A stretch of DNA of 64,000 nucleotides from CAZVYS01 sp964630755. GTDB lineage: Bacteria > Patescibacteriota > Microgenomatia > UBA1400 > CG1-02-47-37. The DNA lies in assembly GCA_964630755.1 (NCBI GenBank), contig CAZVYS010000001.1, forward strand, positions 31,663 to 95,662, written 5' to 3'. Shown here one piece after another: positions 24,195 through 32,116 of this stretch. Position numbers and translations under genes: made by a program. How positions within the stretch are numbered: position 1 is the stretch's first letter; each line of letters opens with the position of its first letter. The notes beneath the pieces are model-generated. The model ran no database searches and was not told the DNA's origin. It saw only the letters and a list, made by a program, of their open reading frames with translations.

Positions 24195-24773
24195 ATGCTC
24201 GAAACTGATGGAAAATGGAAAATAGTGGCAATGTTAAAAATGGCTTCTTTGGGGCTGGTGGTAGTGGTGGCAATATTAGTTTTTTTTACTTTTAGAAAAA
24301 ATGCTCAAATTAATCAAGCTCAACCAAAAACTGGCTTTGCTAGTTTAATTACTGATGGAGCTGACGGAGCTATTTTAACCATTCCTTATCAACAAACCTT
24401 GTATAAGCATTTTGGAAATGCAATAAATCCTCAGGTTAATTTACCGGTTAAAACAATTACCGGTTATAAAGAGTTTGAGTTTTTAATTGATTCTGGAGCA
24501 GTAGTGTCGGCACTGCCTAATACTTTGGCTGAAGATTTGGGAGTAGATCTAACAGATCTACCAAGAATTACGATTGAAGGATTTGCTGGACAAAAAACAT
24601 TTGCTTATAAAGGAGAGTTTGTAGTTAAGATTGGTGATGAAGAATCGATTATTCCGGTAGTTTTTTCAGAAAACTCTCAGGCTAATAATATCTTGGGAAG
24701 AATTGGGTTTTTTGATCAATTTAATATTGAGTTTAATGCTGAGTCTCAACAAATAACAATTAGTCATAAGTAA
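24195..24773 (+). CDS. Membrane-anchored retropepsin-like aspartyl protease
   Basis: About 192 residues. One N-terminal helix (MASLGLVVVVAILVFF) and then a retropepsin-type domain: FEFLIDSGAVVSALP is the D-S/T-G active-site motif, and NILGRIGFFDQFNIEF is the second conserved block. Single-domain enzymes of this type act as dimers. It starts a + strand cluster with the IPT-domain and C39-like genes, all with extracellular features, which suggests cell-surface protein processing. The targets are unknown. Confidence 0.7.
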   Translation: MLETDGKWKIVAMLKMASLGLVVVVAILVFFTFRKNAQINQAQPKTGFASLITDGADGAILTIPYQQTLYKHFGNAINPQVNLPVKTITGYKEFEFLIDSGAVVSALPNTLAEDLGVDLTDLPRITIEGFAGQKTFAYKGEFVVKIGDEESIIPVVFSENSQANNILGRIGFFDQFNIEFNAESQQITISHK

Positions 24774-24774
24774 T

Positions 24775-25593
24775 ATGAGAAAAAGAAAAAAAATTCTTCA
24801 CTGGTTTTATAAGCTTTCCTGGAAAAAACTAATGGGCGTTTCGATGCTAGCATTAACAGCTGCAGTCCTACCAACTGCCTTAAATGTAGCTTTAAATCCA
24901 ACTCGAACTAGATCTGAGGCAGCTTTGTTGCCTCAAACTCAACCAATATCGACGGAGTTTGAAGTGCCAACTGGACCACCTGCTATCTATTTAGTGGATC
25001 ATTTCTTTGGAAAACCTGGTGATGCTGTCTTAGTTCACGGAGAAAATTTAGGTGGCTTGCATGAAAACTCATGGGTTAGTTTAGCAGGAGAAAAAATAGC
25101 GATAGATAATTTGGTTAGCTGGACGGGGAGTTATATTGAATTTAAGGTGCCTGATACGGCTAAGTCTGGAAGGGTTGAAGTAAGTATTCTGGGTAAACAA
25201 GCAAACTGGAGTGGGATGTTTTTTGTAACAGATGTAAAAACCAAAGCAGAATTAAGATTAGCAGATGGTTATTTGAAGGCAAGCGAAATTCAGGGAGGAA
25301 AAAATTTATTAGTATGGTTTTTGATAATTAGAGGTGAGGGCGAAGTGACAATTACACCAGTTAATAAAGTTAAGGCTACTACTAAAGAAATTGATTTGCC
25401 AATTGGGAAAGTTTACCAAGTGAATATTGACTTAAATAGTGAATTAACTAACGCTTCTAAAGACAGTTTGGTTAATTTGGTAAAAGTAGATAAAAGTGAG
25501 GATGTGTTAGTCGGAATTGCTCGAGGTGAACTAGAAAATGGCAAAGGCGAACTAGTCCCCTTGCAGGCTCATCCTTTATACGTTAGCTTTTGA
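24775..25593 (+). CDS. Anchored surface protein with IPT/TIG-like domain
   Basis: 272 residues. A basic N-terminus and one helix (MGVSMLALTAAVLPTALNVAL) precede a beta-rich region. Residues about 70-145 (PAIYLVDHFFGKPGDAVLVHGENL to SGMFFVTDV) have the layout of an IPT/TIG immunoglobulin-like domain. The C-terminal 120 residues are not recognised. It begins 1 nt after the stop of the protease gene, so translation is probably coupled. Confidence 0.55.
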   Translation: MRKRKKILHWFYKLSWKKLMGVSMLALTAAVLPTALNVALNPTRTRSEAALLPQTQPISTEFEVPTGPPAIYLVDHFFGKPGDAVLVHGENLGGLHENSWVSLAGEKIAIDNLVSWTGSYIEFKVPDTAKSGRVEVSILGKQANWSGMFFVTDVKTKAELRLADGYLKASEIQGGKNLLVWFLIIRGEGEVTITPVNKVKATTKEIDLPIGKVYQVNIDLNSELTNASKDSLVNLVKVDKSEDVLVGIARGELENGKGELVPLQAHPLYVSF

Positions 25594-25599
25594 AGCTAG

Positions 25600-26079
25600 A
25601 TGCTAAAAATAAAGCCAGAAAAACAAAACACTTCTTATAGTTGTGGGCCGGTATCTTTGAAAATGATTCTTAACTATTATGGAGTTAATCGATCAGAAAA
25701 AAGCTTAATAAAACTAGCTAGCGCTAGAAAAGGATATGGATGTGATCCTGATGATTTAGTGCAAGCGGCTGAAAAACTTGGCTTTAAGGCAATATATAAA
25801 CAAAACAGTTCAATCAAAGAAATAAAACACTATTTAAGTAAAAAAATACCAGTAATCGTAGACTGGTTTTCACCAACTGCCTTGGGTCATTATTCTGTGG
25901 TTGTTGGTCTTGATAGGAAAAATTTAATTTATGCTGACCCTCAATTTGGAAGAATTAAGAAAATGAAAGTTGATCAATTTGAAAATAGATGGTTTGAACT
26001 AGACGATTATCCGCCAAAAAATCAAGCCAAATTTGCTTTGAGGGAAATAGTAGTGGTATTTCCGAAGTTAGAAAATTAA
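25600..26079 (+). CDS. C39-like papain-fold peptidase
   Basis: 159 residues. YSCGPVSLKMILNYYG supplies the catalytic cysteine (C15), GHYSVVVGLD the histidine, and YADPQFG the aspartate of the C39-like fold. Family members cleave double-glycine leaders when fused to ABC transporters, but stand-alone versions have other or unknown roles. No signal peptide is seen. It converges with uppP, overlapping by 12 bp at the 3' end. Confidence 0.75.
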   Translation: MLKIKPEKQNTSYSCGPVSLKMILNYYGVNRSEKSLIKLASARKGYGCDPDDLVQAAEKLGFKAIYKQNSSIKEIKHYLSKKIPVIVDWFSPTALGHYSVVVGLDRKNLIYADPQFGRIKKMKVDQFENRWFELDDYPPKNQAKFALREIVVVFPKLEN

Positions 26080-26805
26080 AACAACTAGGCCTAAGATAAG
26101 GCAGTAAAACCCAAAGTAATGAAGCTTACCTTTAATAACAAAACGCTTGAGCATCTTTAAGGCAATTAGGCCAGAGATAAAGGCAGTGGTAAAGCCAGTT
26201 AGTAAGATTGGAAATTGTGATGAAGGGAAATTGCTAATTTTATTTAACTGCAGTATTTGGGCGCCAAAAATGGCTGGCAAACTAAGCAAAAAAGAGAAAT
26301 TAAAGGCTTTTGCTGGCGAAAGACCTAGATGCATACCAGTAATAATGGTGCTACCAGATCTTGAGATGCCGGGGATAATGGCTAGGGCTTGAGAAAAACC
26401 GATTAAAAAAGAGTTTTTATAATTTAACTTTATTTTTGGGGCTTTTCTTATTAATTTGGTTGAAAAAAGGAAAGCACTTGTGACAAGTAGAGCAAAACCG
26501 ACTATTCTGAGAGAGCTAAATAATTGTTCCATCTTGGAGTTTAGTAATAATCCAAACACAGCAGCTGGAAGACTAGCTAAAATGATTAGCTTTATCTTTT
26601 TTATAGTGATCTTAGTTAAACTTTCAAAGACAACAATGATGACTGCCAAAGAAGTACCAAGATGCACTAAGACATCAAAAAAGATAGGGGCTTTTGACAA
26701 TTGGAATAAGTGTTGAGCAATAACTAAATGGCCTGAACTAGAAATCGGCAAAAACTCGGTTAAGCCTTGAATCAGGCCTAATAAAAAACTTTGATAAAAA
26801 GTCAT
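26068..26805 (-). CDS. uppP: Undecaprenyl-diphosphatase
   Basis: 245 residues with about eight membrane helices. Recycles the lipid carrier for peptidoglycan and other surface glycans by dephosphorylating undecaprenyl diphosphate. Signatures: GLIQGLTEFLPISSSGHLVI and ALAIIPGISRSGSTII, which contain the catalytic Glu and Ser/Arg residues. Slightly shorter than the E. coli protein. The gene for a channel-like protein ends 5 nt upstream. Confidence 0.93.
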   Translation of the reverse strand: MTFYQSFLLGLIQGLTEFLPISSSGHLVIAQHLFQLSKAPIFFDVLVHLGTSLAVIIVVFESLTKITIKKIKLIILASLPAAVFGLLLNSKMEQLFSSLRIVGFALLVTSAFLFSTKLIRKAPKIKLNYKNSFLIGFSQALAIIPGISRSGSTIITGMHLGLSPAKAFNFSFLLSLPAIFGAQILQLNKISNFPSSQFPILLTGFTTAFISGLIALKMLKRFVIKGKLHYFGFYCLILGLVVLIF

Positions 26806-26809
26806 TTAG

Positions 26810-27514
26810 TTATTTTGCCTTTTGTTGTTTTTGATACCAATCCATTAATAGTTTTGAAACTAGATCTTTAGCGCCTAAGCCAATGCTTAGACCAATGCCA
26901 AGAGTTAAAGTAGCGATTACTCCAATAAATAAAGTATTAATTAGACTTTGAGCAATACCAAGTTCGTTAATAGCGGCAAGGCTGGTAACGATAACTACTA
27001 AATAACTAGCAATTTTGCTTAATAGCCGACTGGTTCTTTTATCAACTTGATTAACAGTGCCTTTAACTAAGTTTTCAACTAAACCGGCTAATAATACTCC
27101 AACAGATAAGACCAATACAGCTGAAATTATGTTGGGTAAATATCCTAGCAGCGAACTTAAAACACCAGAAACGGTAGTTAAGCCTAAAACGTTAGCCGCT
27201 GCCATAAAGAAAACTATGATTACTAACCAACGGACTATTTGACCGATAAATTCTTCAGCTTTAACTCGGACTTCAGCTTTTTTGAGATATGAATCTAAAC
27301 CACCTTTTCTTAGTAACTTATCTAACTTAATAGCGCTTAAGATTTTAACAATTAAAGCTTTGCTCCATTTTGCTAAAACTAGTCCAAAAAAGAAAATAAC
27401 AAGAGCTCCTAAGAAACTGGGAAGAAAACCAAAAAAACCGCTGAGGACATTAGCGCCAGCAATTAAAACGGCTTCTTGCCAGTTCGAAACGGCTCCAAAT
27501 GAATATGAGGGCAT
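26810..27514 (-). CDS. Membrane protein with conserved MscS-type TM-helix repeats
   Basis: 234 residues, four to five hydrophobic segments: FLGALVIFFFGLVLA, WLVIIVFFMAAANVLGL, ISAVLVLSVGVLLAGLV, LVVIVTSLAAINELGIA and LIGV-IATLTLGIGLSIGLGAKD. The alternation of these helices is that of the conserved TM-helix family related to the N-terminal part of small-conductance channels. The MscS pore and beta domain are absent, so channel activity is not shown. A ribosome binding site (GGAGGTGA) precedes the start. Confidence 0.65.
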   Translation of the reverse strand: MPSYSFGAVSNWQEAVLIAGANVLSGFFGFLPSFLGALVIFFFGLVLAKWSKALIVKILSAIKLDKLLRKGGLDSYLKKAEVRVKAEEFIGQIVRWLVIIVFFMAAANVLGLTTVSGVLSSLLGYLPNIISAVLVLSVGVLLAGLVENLVKGTVNQVDKRTSRLLSKIASYLVVIVTSLAAINELGIAQSLINTLFIGVIATLTLGIGLSIGLGAKDLVSKLLMDWYQKQQKAK

Positions 27515-27590
27515 ATTATTTCACCTCCCTTCTATTAGTTTTATTATGTAAAGAGGAGGCCAAGAAGTCAAATGAAGTTGATTTTTCTTG

Positions 27591-27599
27591 GTATAATAT
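27591..27599 (+). promoter_or_regulatory. Extended -10 promoter of rnpB
   Basis: TGGTATAAT is an extended -10 motif; it predicts transcription from about 27604-27606, exactly where helix P1 of the RNase P RNA begins. Confidence 0.65.
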
Positions 27600-27624
27600 A
27601 AGGGCTAGGAAGTGTGGTGATGCT

Positions 27625-27643
27625 CCGATGTAACTTCGGAGAG
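27625..27643. repeat. Family D palindrome forming P3 of RNase P RNA
   Basis: CTCCGA-TGTAAC-TTCGGAG. The 17-nt core differs by a single base from the palindrome in the rny leader (38299-38315). Confidence 0.6.
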
Positions 27644-27806
27644 GAAAGTCCAGACTGCAGAAAGCAGAGTGTCCCGATATAACGTCGGGAGGAAGGAGCC
27701 GCGCTTTAGGGTTCTTTGACAGTGAAGCCACAGAGACGAGATCTCCGATGACCTAATCGGTAACGGAGATGTGAAACGTTTAATATCACAGTTGGTATTG
27801 AAATCA

Positions 27807-27825
27807 CTCCGATGTTACATCGGAG
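27807..27825. repeat. Family D palindrome in an RNase P RNA helix
   Basis: CTCCGATGT-T-ACATCGGAG, perfect palindrome in the right half of rnpB; same TCCGATGT arm as in the P3 and rny copies. Confidence 0.6.
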
Positions 27826-27973
27826 GGTGGTAATTCTCCTTGCAGCAACTTCCGAATGATCCCTCACTAGGTGCTTTCACGAGCCTGCCAACAGGCAGAC
27901 AGGGATCAAAGTTTGAAGGCCTAGATAGATGTCACCTCAATCCTGATTAAATCAGGACGAGACAAAATCTGGC

Positions 27974-28990
27974 TTACAGCTTCCTAGCAAACAAAAGCAC
28001 TCTTTTTAGAGTGTTTTTGTTTATTATTATGGAAATCAACAACAAGGCAGCAAAACTAATAAACACTGGCGTTAACGGCACCTCTGATAAATCAAAGTTG
28101 GCTAGATGAACTAAAACTGGATGAGATAAGTAAATTAAATATGAATGTTTTCCAAACCAGGAAATAATCTTATTATTTAAAGATTTTATTTGTGAATTCA
28201 GGAAAAATGAAATAAAACCAAACGAGTATAATAACTGAGGTATTTTGGCAAATCGAATAGCTAGAACAATGTTTTTTGAAAATTGCAAATACTGATGAGT
28301 GTCAATAATTGAAAGAATTAAACCGATAATTAGTAGTAGTAAGCTGATTTTTTTTGAGATAAAAGACTTTACTCTGGCAAGATAAATTCCAAGAATAAAA
28401 TAAAAGATCCAGGTTAGAAAAATTGTGTTTTGGATTTGATCTGAAGGTGGATTTTGAGAAAAAGAAAAATAACTATATAAGCCAAGTTGAGCAATTAAAC
28501 TGGCCATTAAAGTTAATTTTAACTTAGATAGTGATAGTTTATGGATAAAAGGAAAGAGTAAATATAACTGCAAGATAACAGAGACAAAATAGAGATGATA
28601 ATCAGCCCAACCTAATAGCAATATTTTCCAAACAGGACCTGTTTCAAGAACTTTCCACCAAGGGTCAATATATTCTGATAAAAAAAGGTAATAAGCTGAC
28701 CAAATTAAGTATAAGGGCAATATTTTAGTAAGACGGGATTGGTAGAACTTTAATAGTTTAATTTTTTGGTTTAAATATTTTAAACTTAATCCGAAGCCTG
28801 AAAGAAAAATAAAGATTGGAACACAGAAACGTAAAGCTTGATTAACTGAAATAAAAAGTAAATTGGTCGGATAGGTAAAAACAGCTTGAGGGGGTACAAA
28901 GGTAAGTAAATGAAGGCCAATAACAGCCAAGATGGCTAAGCCTTTTAACTGAAGTGAAATATCCTTATCTTTATTGAGAATAGTTGACAT
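27974..28990 (-). CDS. Acyltransferase 3 family membrane protein
   Basis: 338 residues with about ten membrane helices. The N-terminal LQLKGLAILAVIGLHLL carries the conserved His of the family, and FLSGFGLSLKY and LYLIWSAYYLF are also typical. Members transfer acyl groups to extracellular sugars or glycans; the acceptor is unknown. The last residues (NTLKRVLLFARKL) are encoded by DNA that on the other strand is the rnpB terminator and 3' P1 strand. It overlaps the upstream permease gene by one base. Confidence 0.85.
   Translation of the reverse strand: MSTILNKDKDISLQLKGLAILAVIGLHLLTFVPPQAVFTYPTNLLFISVNQALRFCVPIFIFLSGFGLSLKYLNQKIKLLKFYQSRLTKILPLYLIWSAYYLFLSEYIDPWWKVLETGPVWKILLLGWADYHLYFVSVILQLYLLFPFIHKLSLSKLKLTLMASLIAQLGLYSYFSFSQNPPSDQIQNTIFLTWIFYFILGIYLARVKSFISKKISLLLLIIGLILSIIDTHQYLQFSKNIVLAIRFAKIPQLLYSFGFISFFLNSQIKSLNNKIISWFGKHSYLIYLSHPVLVHLANFDLSEVPLTPVFISFAALLLISIIINKNTLKRVLLFARKL
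27989..28022 (+). terminator. rnpB terminator, inside the acyltransferase reading frame
   Basis: CACTCT-TTTT-AGAGTG (27998-28013) followed by TTTTTGTTT, with AAACAAAA on the 5' side extending the stem. It lies wholly within the 3' coding part of the opposite-strand acyltransferase gene. Confidence 0.8.
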
Positions 28991-29967
28991 TACTTTTTAT
29001 AATGCCGATGATATAAATCGTTAATAATTATCTCGATAAACAAAACAGAAGGGACAGATAGGATAGCGCCAGGAATACCAGCTGTCTTGAAACCAATTAA
29101 TAAGGAAATAATAATTACTAATGGGCTTAAACCAACGGCCTTGGACATAATTTTAGGAACAATAAAATTATTCTCGAGTTGTTGAATAAGAAAATATAAA
29201 GCAAAAACAGCTAAGGCCAAAACCGGAGAAGTGCCTAAGGCCACTAATACAGCTGGAATCATTGAGACAGTCGGGCCAATATTAGGAATAATTTCAAGCA
29301 TGCCAGCAAGAAAAGCTAAAGGAACGGCAAACTCAACTCCTAAAAAGGTTAAGCCAAGGTATGACATCATGCCAACTATTAGCATTAAAGCTAGTTGGCC
29401 TCGCATCCAAGAACCTAGTTTGCTCTCAAGTTTTTCGATTAAATCTTCTGCGTGTTTTTCTGTTCCATTGTTTCCGAGCATAAAAACAAGATATTTATGA
29501 AGATTTTTTCTTTCCATAATTAAGTAAAAAACTATAACCATAAAAGTAAAAAGGCCAGCCACATTAGCAAAGGTGCTAACAGCAATTTTTAAAATCTGTT
29601 CTGGAAGGGCATTAAGGTGAGAATTAAAGATAGAGACGTCGAAACGACCCTGGCTTAGATTGGCAATATCTTGAGGTAAGCGGGTGATAAACTTGGTTGT
29701 TTGTTCGACTAATGGAGGAACAAGAGAAGCAATGCCGTAACTAATACCAGTCCAAATAAGTATATAAATAAGTAAAATACTTAACCCTCTTGGAACTTTA
29801 AGCTTTTCTAGCTTATCAACAATCGGGCTTAAGGCAGACATAAAAATAATCGCAATAAATATTAGCAACAATATGTTTCTGATTTGAAATAAAAACCACA
29901 AAAATATTAAAAAGAAGGCAGTAAAAATAATGGTTTTGTGAGAGATTTCGATTTTGGCTGGCTTCAT
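28990..29967 (-). CDS. AI-2E family (UPF0118) membrane transporter
   Basis: 325 residues. About eight helices in the AI-2E arrangement, with the signature GMLEIIPNIGPTVSMIPAVLVAL, the later QQLENNFIVPKIM and the C-terminal IPGAILSVPSVLFIEI. Members have been linked to autoinducer-2 export, Na+/Li+-H+ exchange and other roles; the actual substrate is not shown. It is 3 nt downstream of miaA and overlaps the acyltransferase start. Confidence 0.85.
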   Translation of the reverse strand: MKPAKIEISHKTIIFTAFFLIFLWFLFQIRNILLLIFIAIIFMSALSPIVDKLEKLKVPRGLSILLIYILIWTGISYGIASLVPPLVEQTTKFITRLPQDIANLSQGRFDVSIFNSHLNALPEQILKIAVSTFANVAGLFTFMVIVFYLIMERKNLHKYLVFMLGNNGTEKHAEDLIEKLESKLGSWMRGQLALMLIVGMMSYLGLTFLGVEFAVPLAFLAGMLEIIPNIGPTVSMIPAVLVALGTSPVLALAVFALYFLIQQLENNFIVPKIMSKAVGLSPLVIIISLLIGFKTAGIPGAILSVPSVLFIEIIINDLYHRHYKK

Positions 29968-29970
29968 ATA

Positions 29971-30918
29971 CTATTTAGTATACCAAGACTTTAGTTGAGT
30001 GACTACTATTTGAGGATAGTTATGACTATTGATATTAAACCATTTAATGTAGGGTTTTTTATGAAACCAAGTTATTTGGCGACGAAGATATTGTTTTTCA
30101 GCTGTTGTCCAGGATTTAATAACTTTATCTATGTTAATATTTTTCTTAAAATAAGGCTGCCATTGTTTATATCCCATGGCTGACATAGACGGTAAATTCC
30201 AAGAATAGCCAGCTTTGATTAGTGATTCAACTTCTGCTTTGGAATTAGCGCTAATTCTATCAAGAACTCTTTTCTCAACTCTATTATCTAAGTTTTTTTT
30301 ATTAGCAGTTAAACCAACCCAAAATTGATCAGATTCTGCAAGATTCAGTCTTTTTGTTTTCTTAACCTTCAAGGTCGGACCCTTAAGGTTAATTTCGATA
30401 GCCCGAATTAGTCGACGTGGATTATGTTGATCAGAATGATTCATTTTTTGATATTTATCAAAATCTAGTTTTTTTAGTTTTTTTTGAAGACTGAGAACAT
30501 TTAATTTACTTAACTGCTGGCGTAAAACTTGGTTAGCAGGAATGGCAATGGTGTTTAGTGGTTTTGTTAAAGCCTGAAGATACAAACCAGTACCGCCAAC
30601 AAGAATAGGCAATTCTCTGGCAGTCCAAATCTTTTTAATTCTAGGGATAGCAAAGTTTATAAAATGAGCGACAGAAAAATCCTGATTTGGTTTAACTAAA
30701 TCGTAACCCCAGACTTTAATTTTTTTGATTAAATAATGTCCATCTTTATATTGTTTAGCTTTTTGAGGTAAATCTTTGCCTGTGCCAATATCCATTCCTT
30801 TATAAACTTGACGAGAATCAGCTGAGATAATCTGACCTGAAAAGATCTTACTTAATTTTAAAGCCAAATTGGTTTTGCCAGTGGCAGTTGAACCACAAAT
30901 AATTAGAAGTTTTTTCAT
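29971..30918 (-). CDS. miaA: tRNA dimethylallyltransferase with palindromic insert
   Basis: 315 residues. Adds a dimethylallyl group to A37 of tRNAs reading UNN codons. P-loop GSTATGKT, ISADSRQVYKGMDIGTGK, GGTGLYLQAL and QHNPRRLIRAIE are clear. Just after RRLIRAIEI the sequence NLKGPTLKVK is encoded by a near-perfect palindrome (30364-30390), close to the position where other MiaA proteins vary in length. The product is the substrate of MiaB, whose gene overlaps the miaA start by 4 nt, so the two act in sequence. Confidence 0.95.
   Translation of the reverse strand: MKKLLIICGSTATGKTNLALKLSKIFSGQIISADSRQVYKGMDIGTGKDLPQKAKQYKDGHYLIKKIKVWGYDLVKPNQDFSVAHFINFAIPRIKKIWTARELPILVGGTGLYLQALTKPLNTIAIPANQVLRQQLSKLNVLSLQKKLKKLDFDKYQKMNHSDQHNPRRLIRAIEINLKGPTLKVKKTKRLNLAESDQFWVGLTANKKNLDNRVEKRVLDRISANSKAEVESLIKAGYSWNLPSMSAMGYKQWQPYFKKNINIDKVIKSWTTAEKQYLRRQITWFHKKPYIKWFNINSHNYPQIVVTQLKSWYTK
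30364..30390. repeat. Palindromic element family B/C-like inside miaA
   Basis: AACCTTCAAGG with CCTTAAGGTT: ten pairs with one bulged base, loop TCGGAC. Translated in MiaA as NLKGPTLKV; compare SLQGSSLKV in Cca and the CCTTCAAGGT arm in truB. Confidence 0.65.
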
Positions 30919-32057
30919 TTGATTACTTTTGGTCTTGCCCTAAGATATTTTTTATTAATTAATTTTTCTAAAATATCCCAACGGCGTTTTTTTTCTTTTG
31001 GCGGAACGTTATCAGGATAGTGCTTGCTGGCGAAAGTGTGAGGTCGAGGAGAATACTGAGCTACAAAAGCAACCTTAAAATCAACTTTTCGAGCAAGCTT
31101 AACAGTGTCCTGAAAATCTTTTTCAGTTTCGCCTGGAAAACCGACAATAATATCTGTGCCGATTTCTGCTTTTGGAATTTTTATTCTAATTTTATTAATT
31201 AGTGCAAGGTATTGTTTTCGAGTATAACCTCTGTTCATCTTTTTTAATATTTTGTTTGATCCTGATTGAACTGGTAGATAGATAAATCGATCAATTCGAT
31301 TATTTCTGGCGATACAGTTGATTAATTGATCAGAAAAATCCCAAGGGTTAGAGGTTAAAAATCTTAGTTTTTTAATTTGTTTAAACTCAAGAATTTTTTC
31401 TAATAGCTTGACAAAAGGCGGTTTAGCTTTAAAAGTTTTATATTGTGATTGATTGGTGGGTAATTTTATTTTATTGCCATCCATTAATATTTTTCTTAAA
31501 CCAATGCCAAGTTTTTCTAATCCGTATGAATTAACGTTTTGACCAACTAGAGTAATTTCAAAATAGCCTTTTTCTACTAAATTTTCCACTTCTTCTAAAA
31601 TATCTCTCATGGGCCTTGATACTTCTCTCCCTCTTGAAAAAGGAACTATACAGTAGGTGCAAAATGAATTACAGCCATTACTGATCGGTATCCAGGCATG
31701 GTGCTTATCGCGCCTGATAGCTTCTTGATTAAAACCAACTTCGTCTATCGGTAAGATTTCGTCAACAAAAGGAAGCATTTTAAGTAGTTTTTCTTCACCA
31801 TGATGAATCATGCAACCAGTTAAAATAATTTTAGGCTTTTGCTTGTTCTTTAAGTTCTCTTTTAAGTTGTAGAGAAAACCAACAGCTTTGTCTTCAGCTC
31901 TTTGCCTGACACTGCAGGTGTTAATTACAATCTCGTCTGCCTTGGCAGCTGATTTTGCTTTCTTAAACCCCCTGCTCTGGTAATCACCAGCAATCCGCTC
32001 TGAGTCGGCTTTGTTCATTTGGCAGCCAAAAGTATGAATATAGTATTTTTTCGACAT
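30915..32057 (-). CDS. miaB: tRNA-2-methylthio-adenosine synthase MiaB, without TRAM domain
   Basis: 380 residues. Radical-SAM methylthiotransferase acting on i6A37 made by MiaA. The N-terminal domain binds a second Fe-S cluster through Cys in TFGCQMN, INTCSVR and LTGCMIH; the radical-SAM triad is CNSFCTYC. The later GTDIIVGFPGETE is typical. The chain ends soon after the radical-SAM barrel (FVAQYSPRPHT), about 60 residues short of full-length MiaB, so the C-terminal TRAM RNA-binding domain appears to be missing. Confidence 0.93.
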   Translation of the reverse strand: MSKKYYIHTFGCQMNKADSERIAGDYQSRGFKKAKSAAKADEIVINTCSVRQRAEDKAVGFLYNLKENLKNKQKPKIILTGCMIHHGEEKLLKMLPFVDEILPIDEVGFNQEAIRRDKHHAWIPISNGCNSFCTYCIVPFSRGREVSRPMRDILEEVENLVEKGYFEITLVGQNVNSYGLEKLGIGLRKILMDGNKIKLPTNQSQYKTFKAKPPFVKLLEKILEFKQIKKLRFLTSNPWDFSDQLINCIARNNRIDRFIYLPVQSGSNKILKKMNRGYTRKQYLALINKIRIKIPKAEIGTDIIVGFPGETEKDFQDTVKLARKVDFKVAFVAQYSPRPHTFASKHYPDNVPPKEKKRRWDILEKLINKKYLRARPKVIK

Positions 32058-32087
32058 GAGATATTTTAACAGATAAAATATCTATTC

Positions 32088-32112
32088 CTATCACACTCCC
32101 GGAATGTGATAG
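32088..32112. repeat. Hairpin between the ABC permease gene and miaB
   Basis: CTATCACA (32088-32095) pairs with TGTGATAG (32105-32112); the inner TCCCGGA could add three pairs. No T-run follows on the - strand, so it may be a processing signal or a palindromic element rather than a terminator. Confidence 0.5.
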
Positions 32113-32116
32113 TTTA

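Larger units (their letters stand above)
27604..27990 (+). ncRNA. rnpB: RNase P RNA (bacterial class A)
   Basis: The catalytic RNA that trims tRNA 5' ends. Helix P1 is GCTAGGAAG (27606-27614) with CTTCCTAGC (27980-27988). The universal P4-side segment GAGGAAAGTCC follows the P3 hairpin, CCACAGAGACGAG and GTGAAACG match the conserved core, and GGCTTACAG before the 3' P1 strand is the conserved end. GGTGA/TCACC fits P2. Four helices have the form TCCGA...TCGGA (27625-27643, 27672-27690, 27741-27770, 27807-27825), like dispersed palindromes elsewhere in the window. The last 17 bases overlap the opposite-strand acyltransferase gene. Confidence 0.93.

Noticed and set aside
24195..24773. Retroviral or retrotransposon protease
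   Set aside because: No reverse transcriptase or integrase nearby; the N-terminal anchor and neighbours indicate a cellular surface protease of the retropepsin fold.
27516..27731. 71-residue reading frame on the - strand across the start of rnpB
   Set aside because: It lies over the promoter and conserved core of the RNase P RNA and has no family features.
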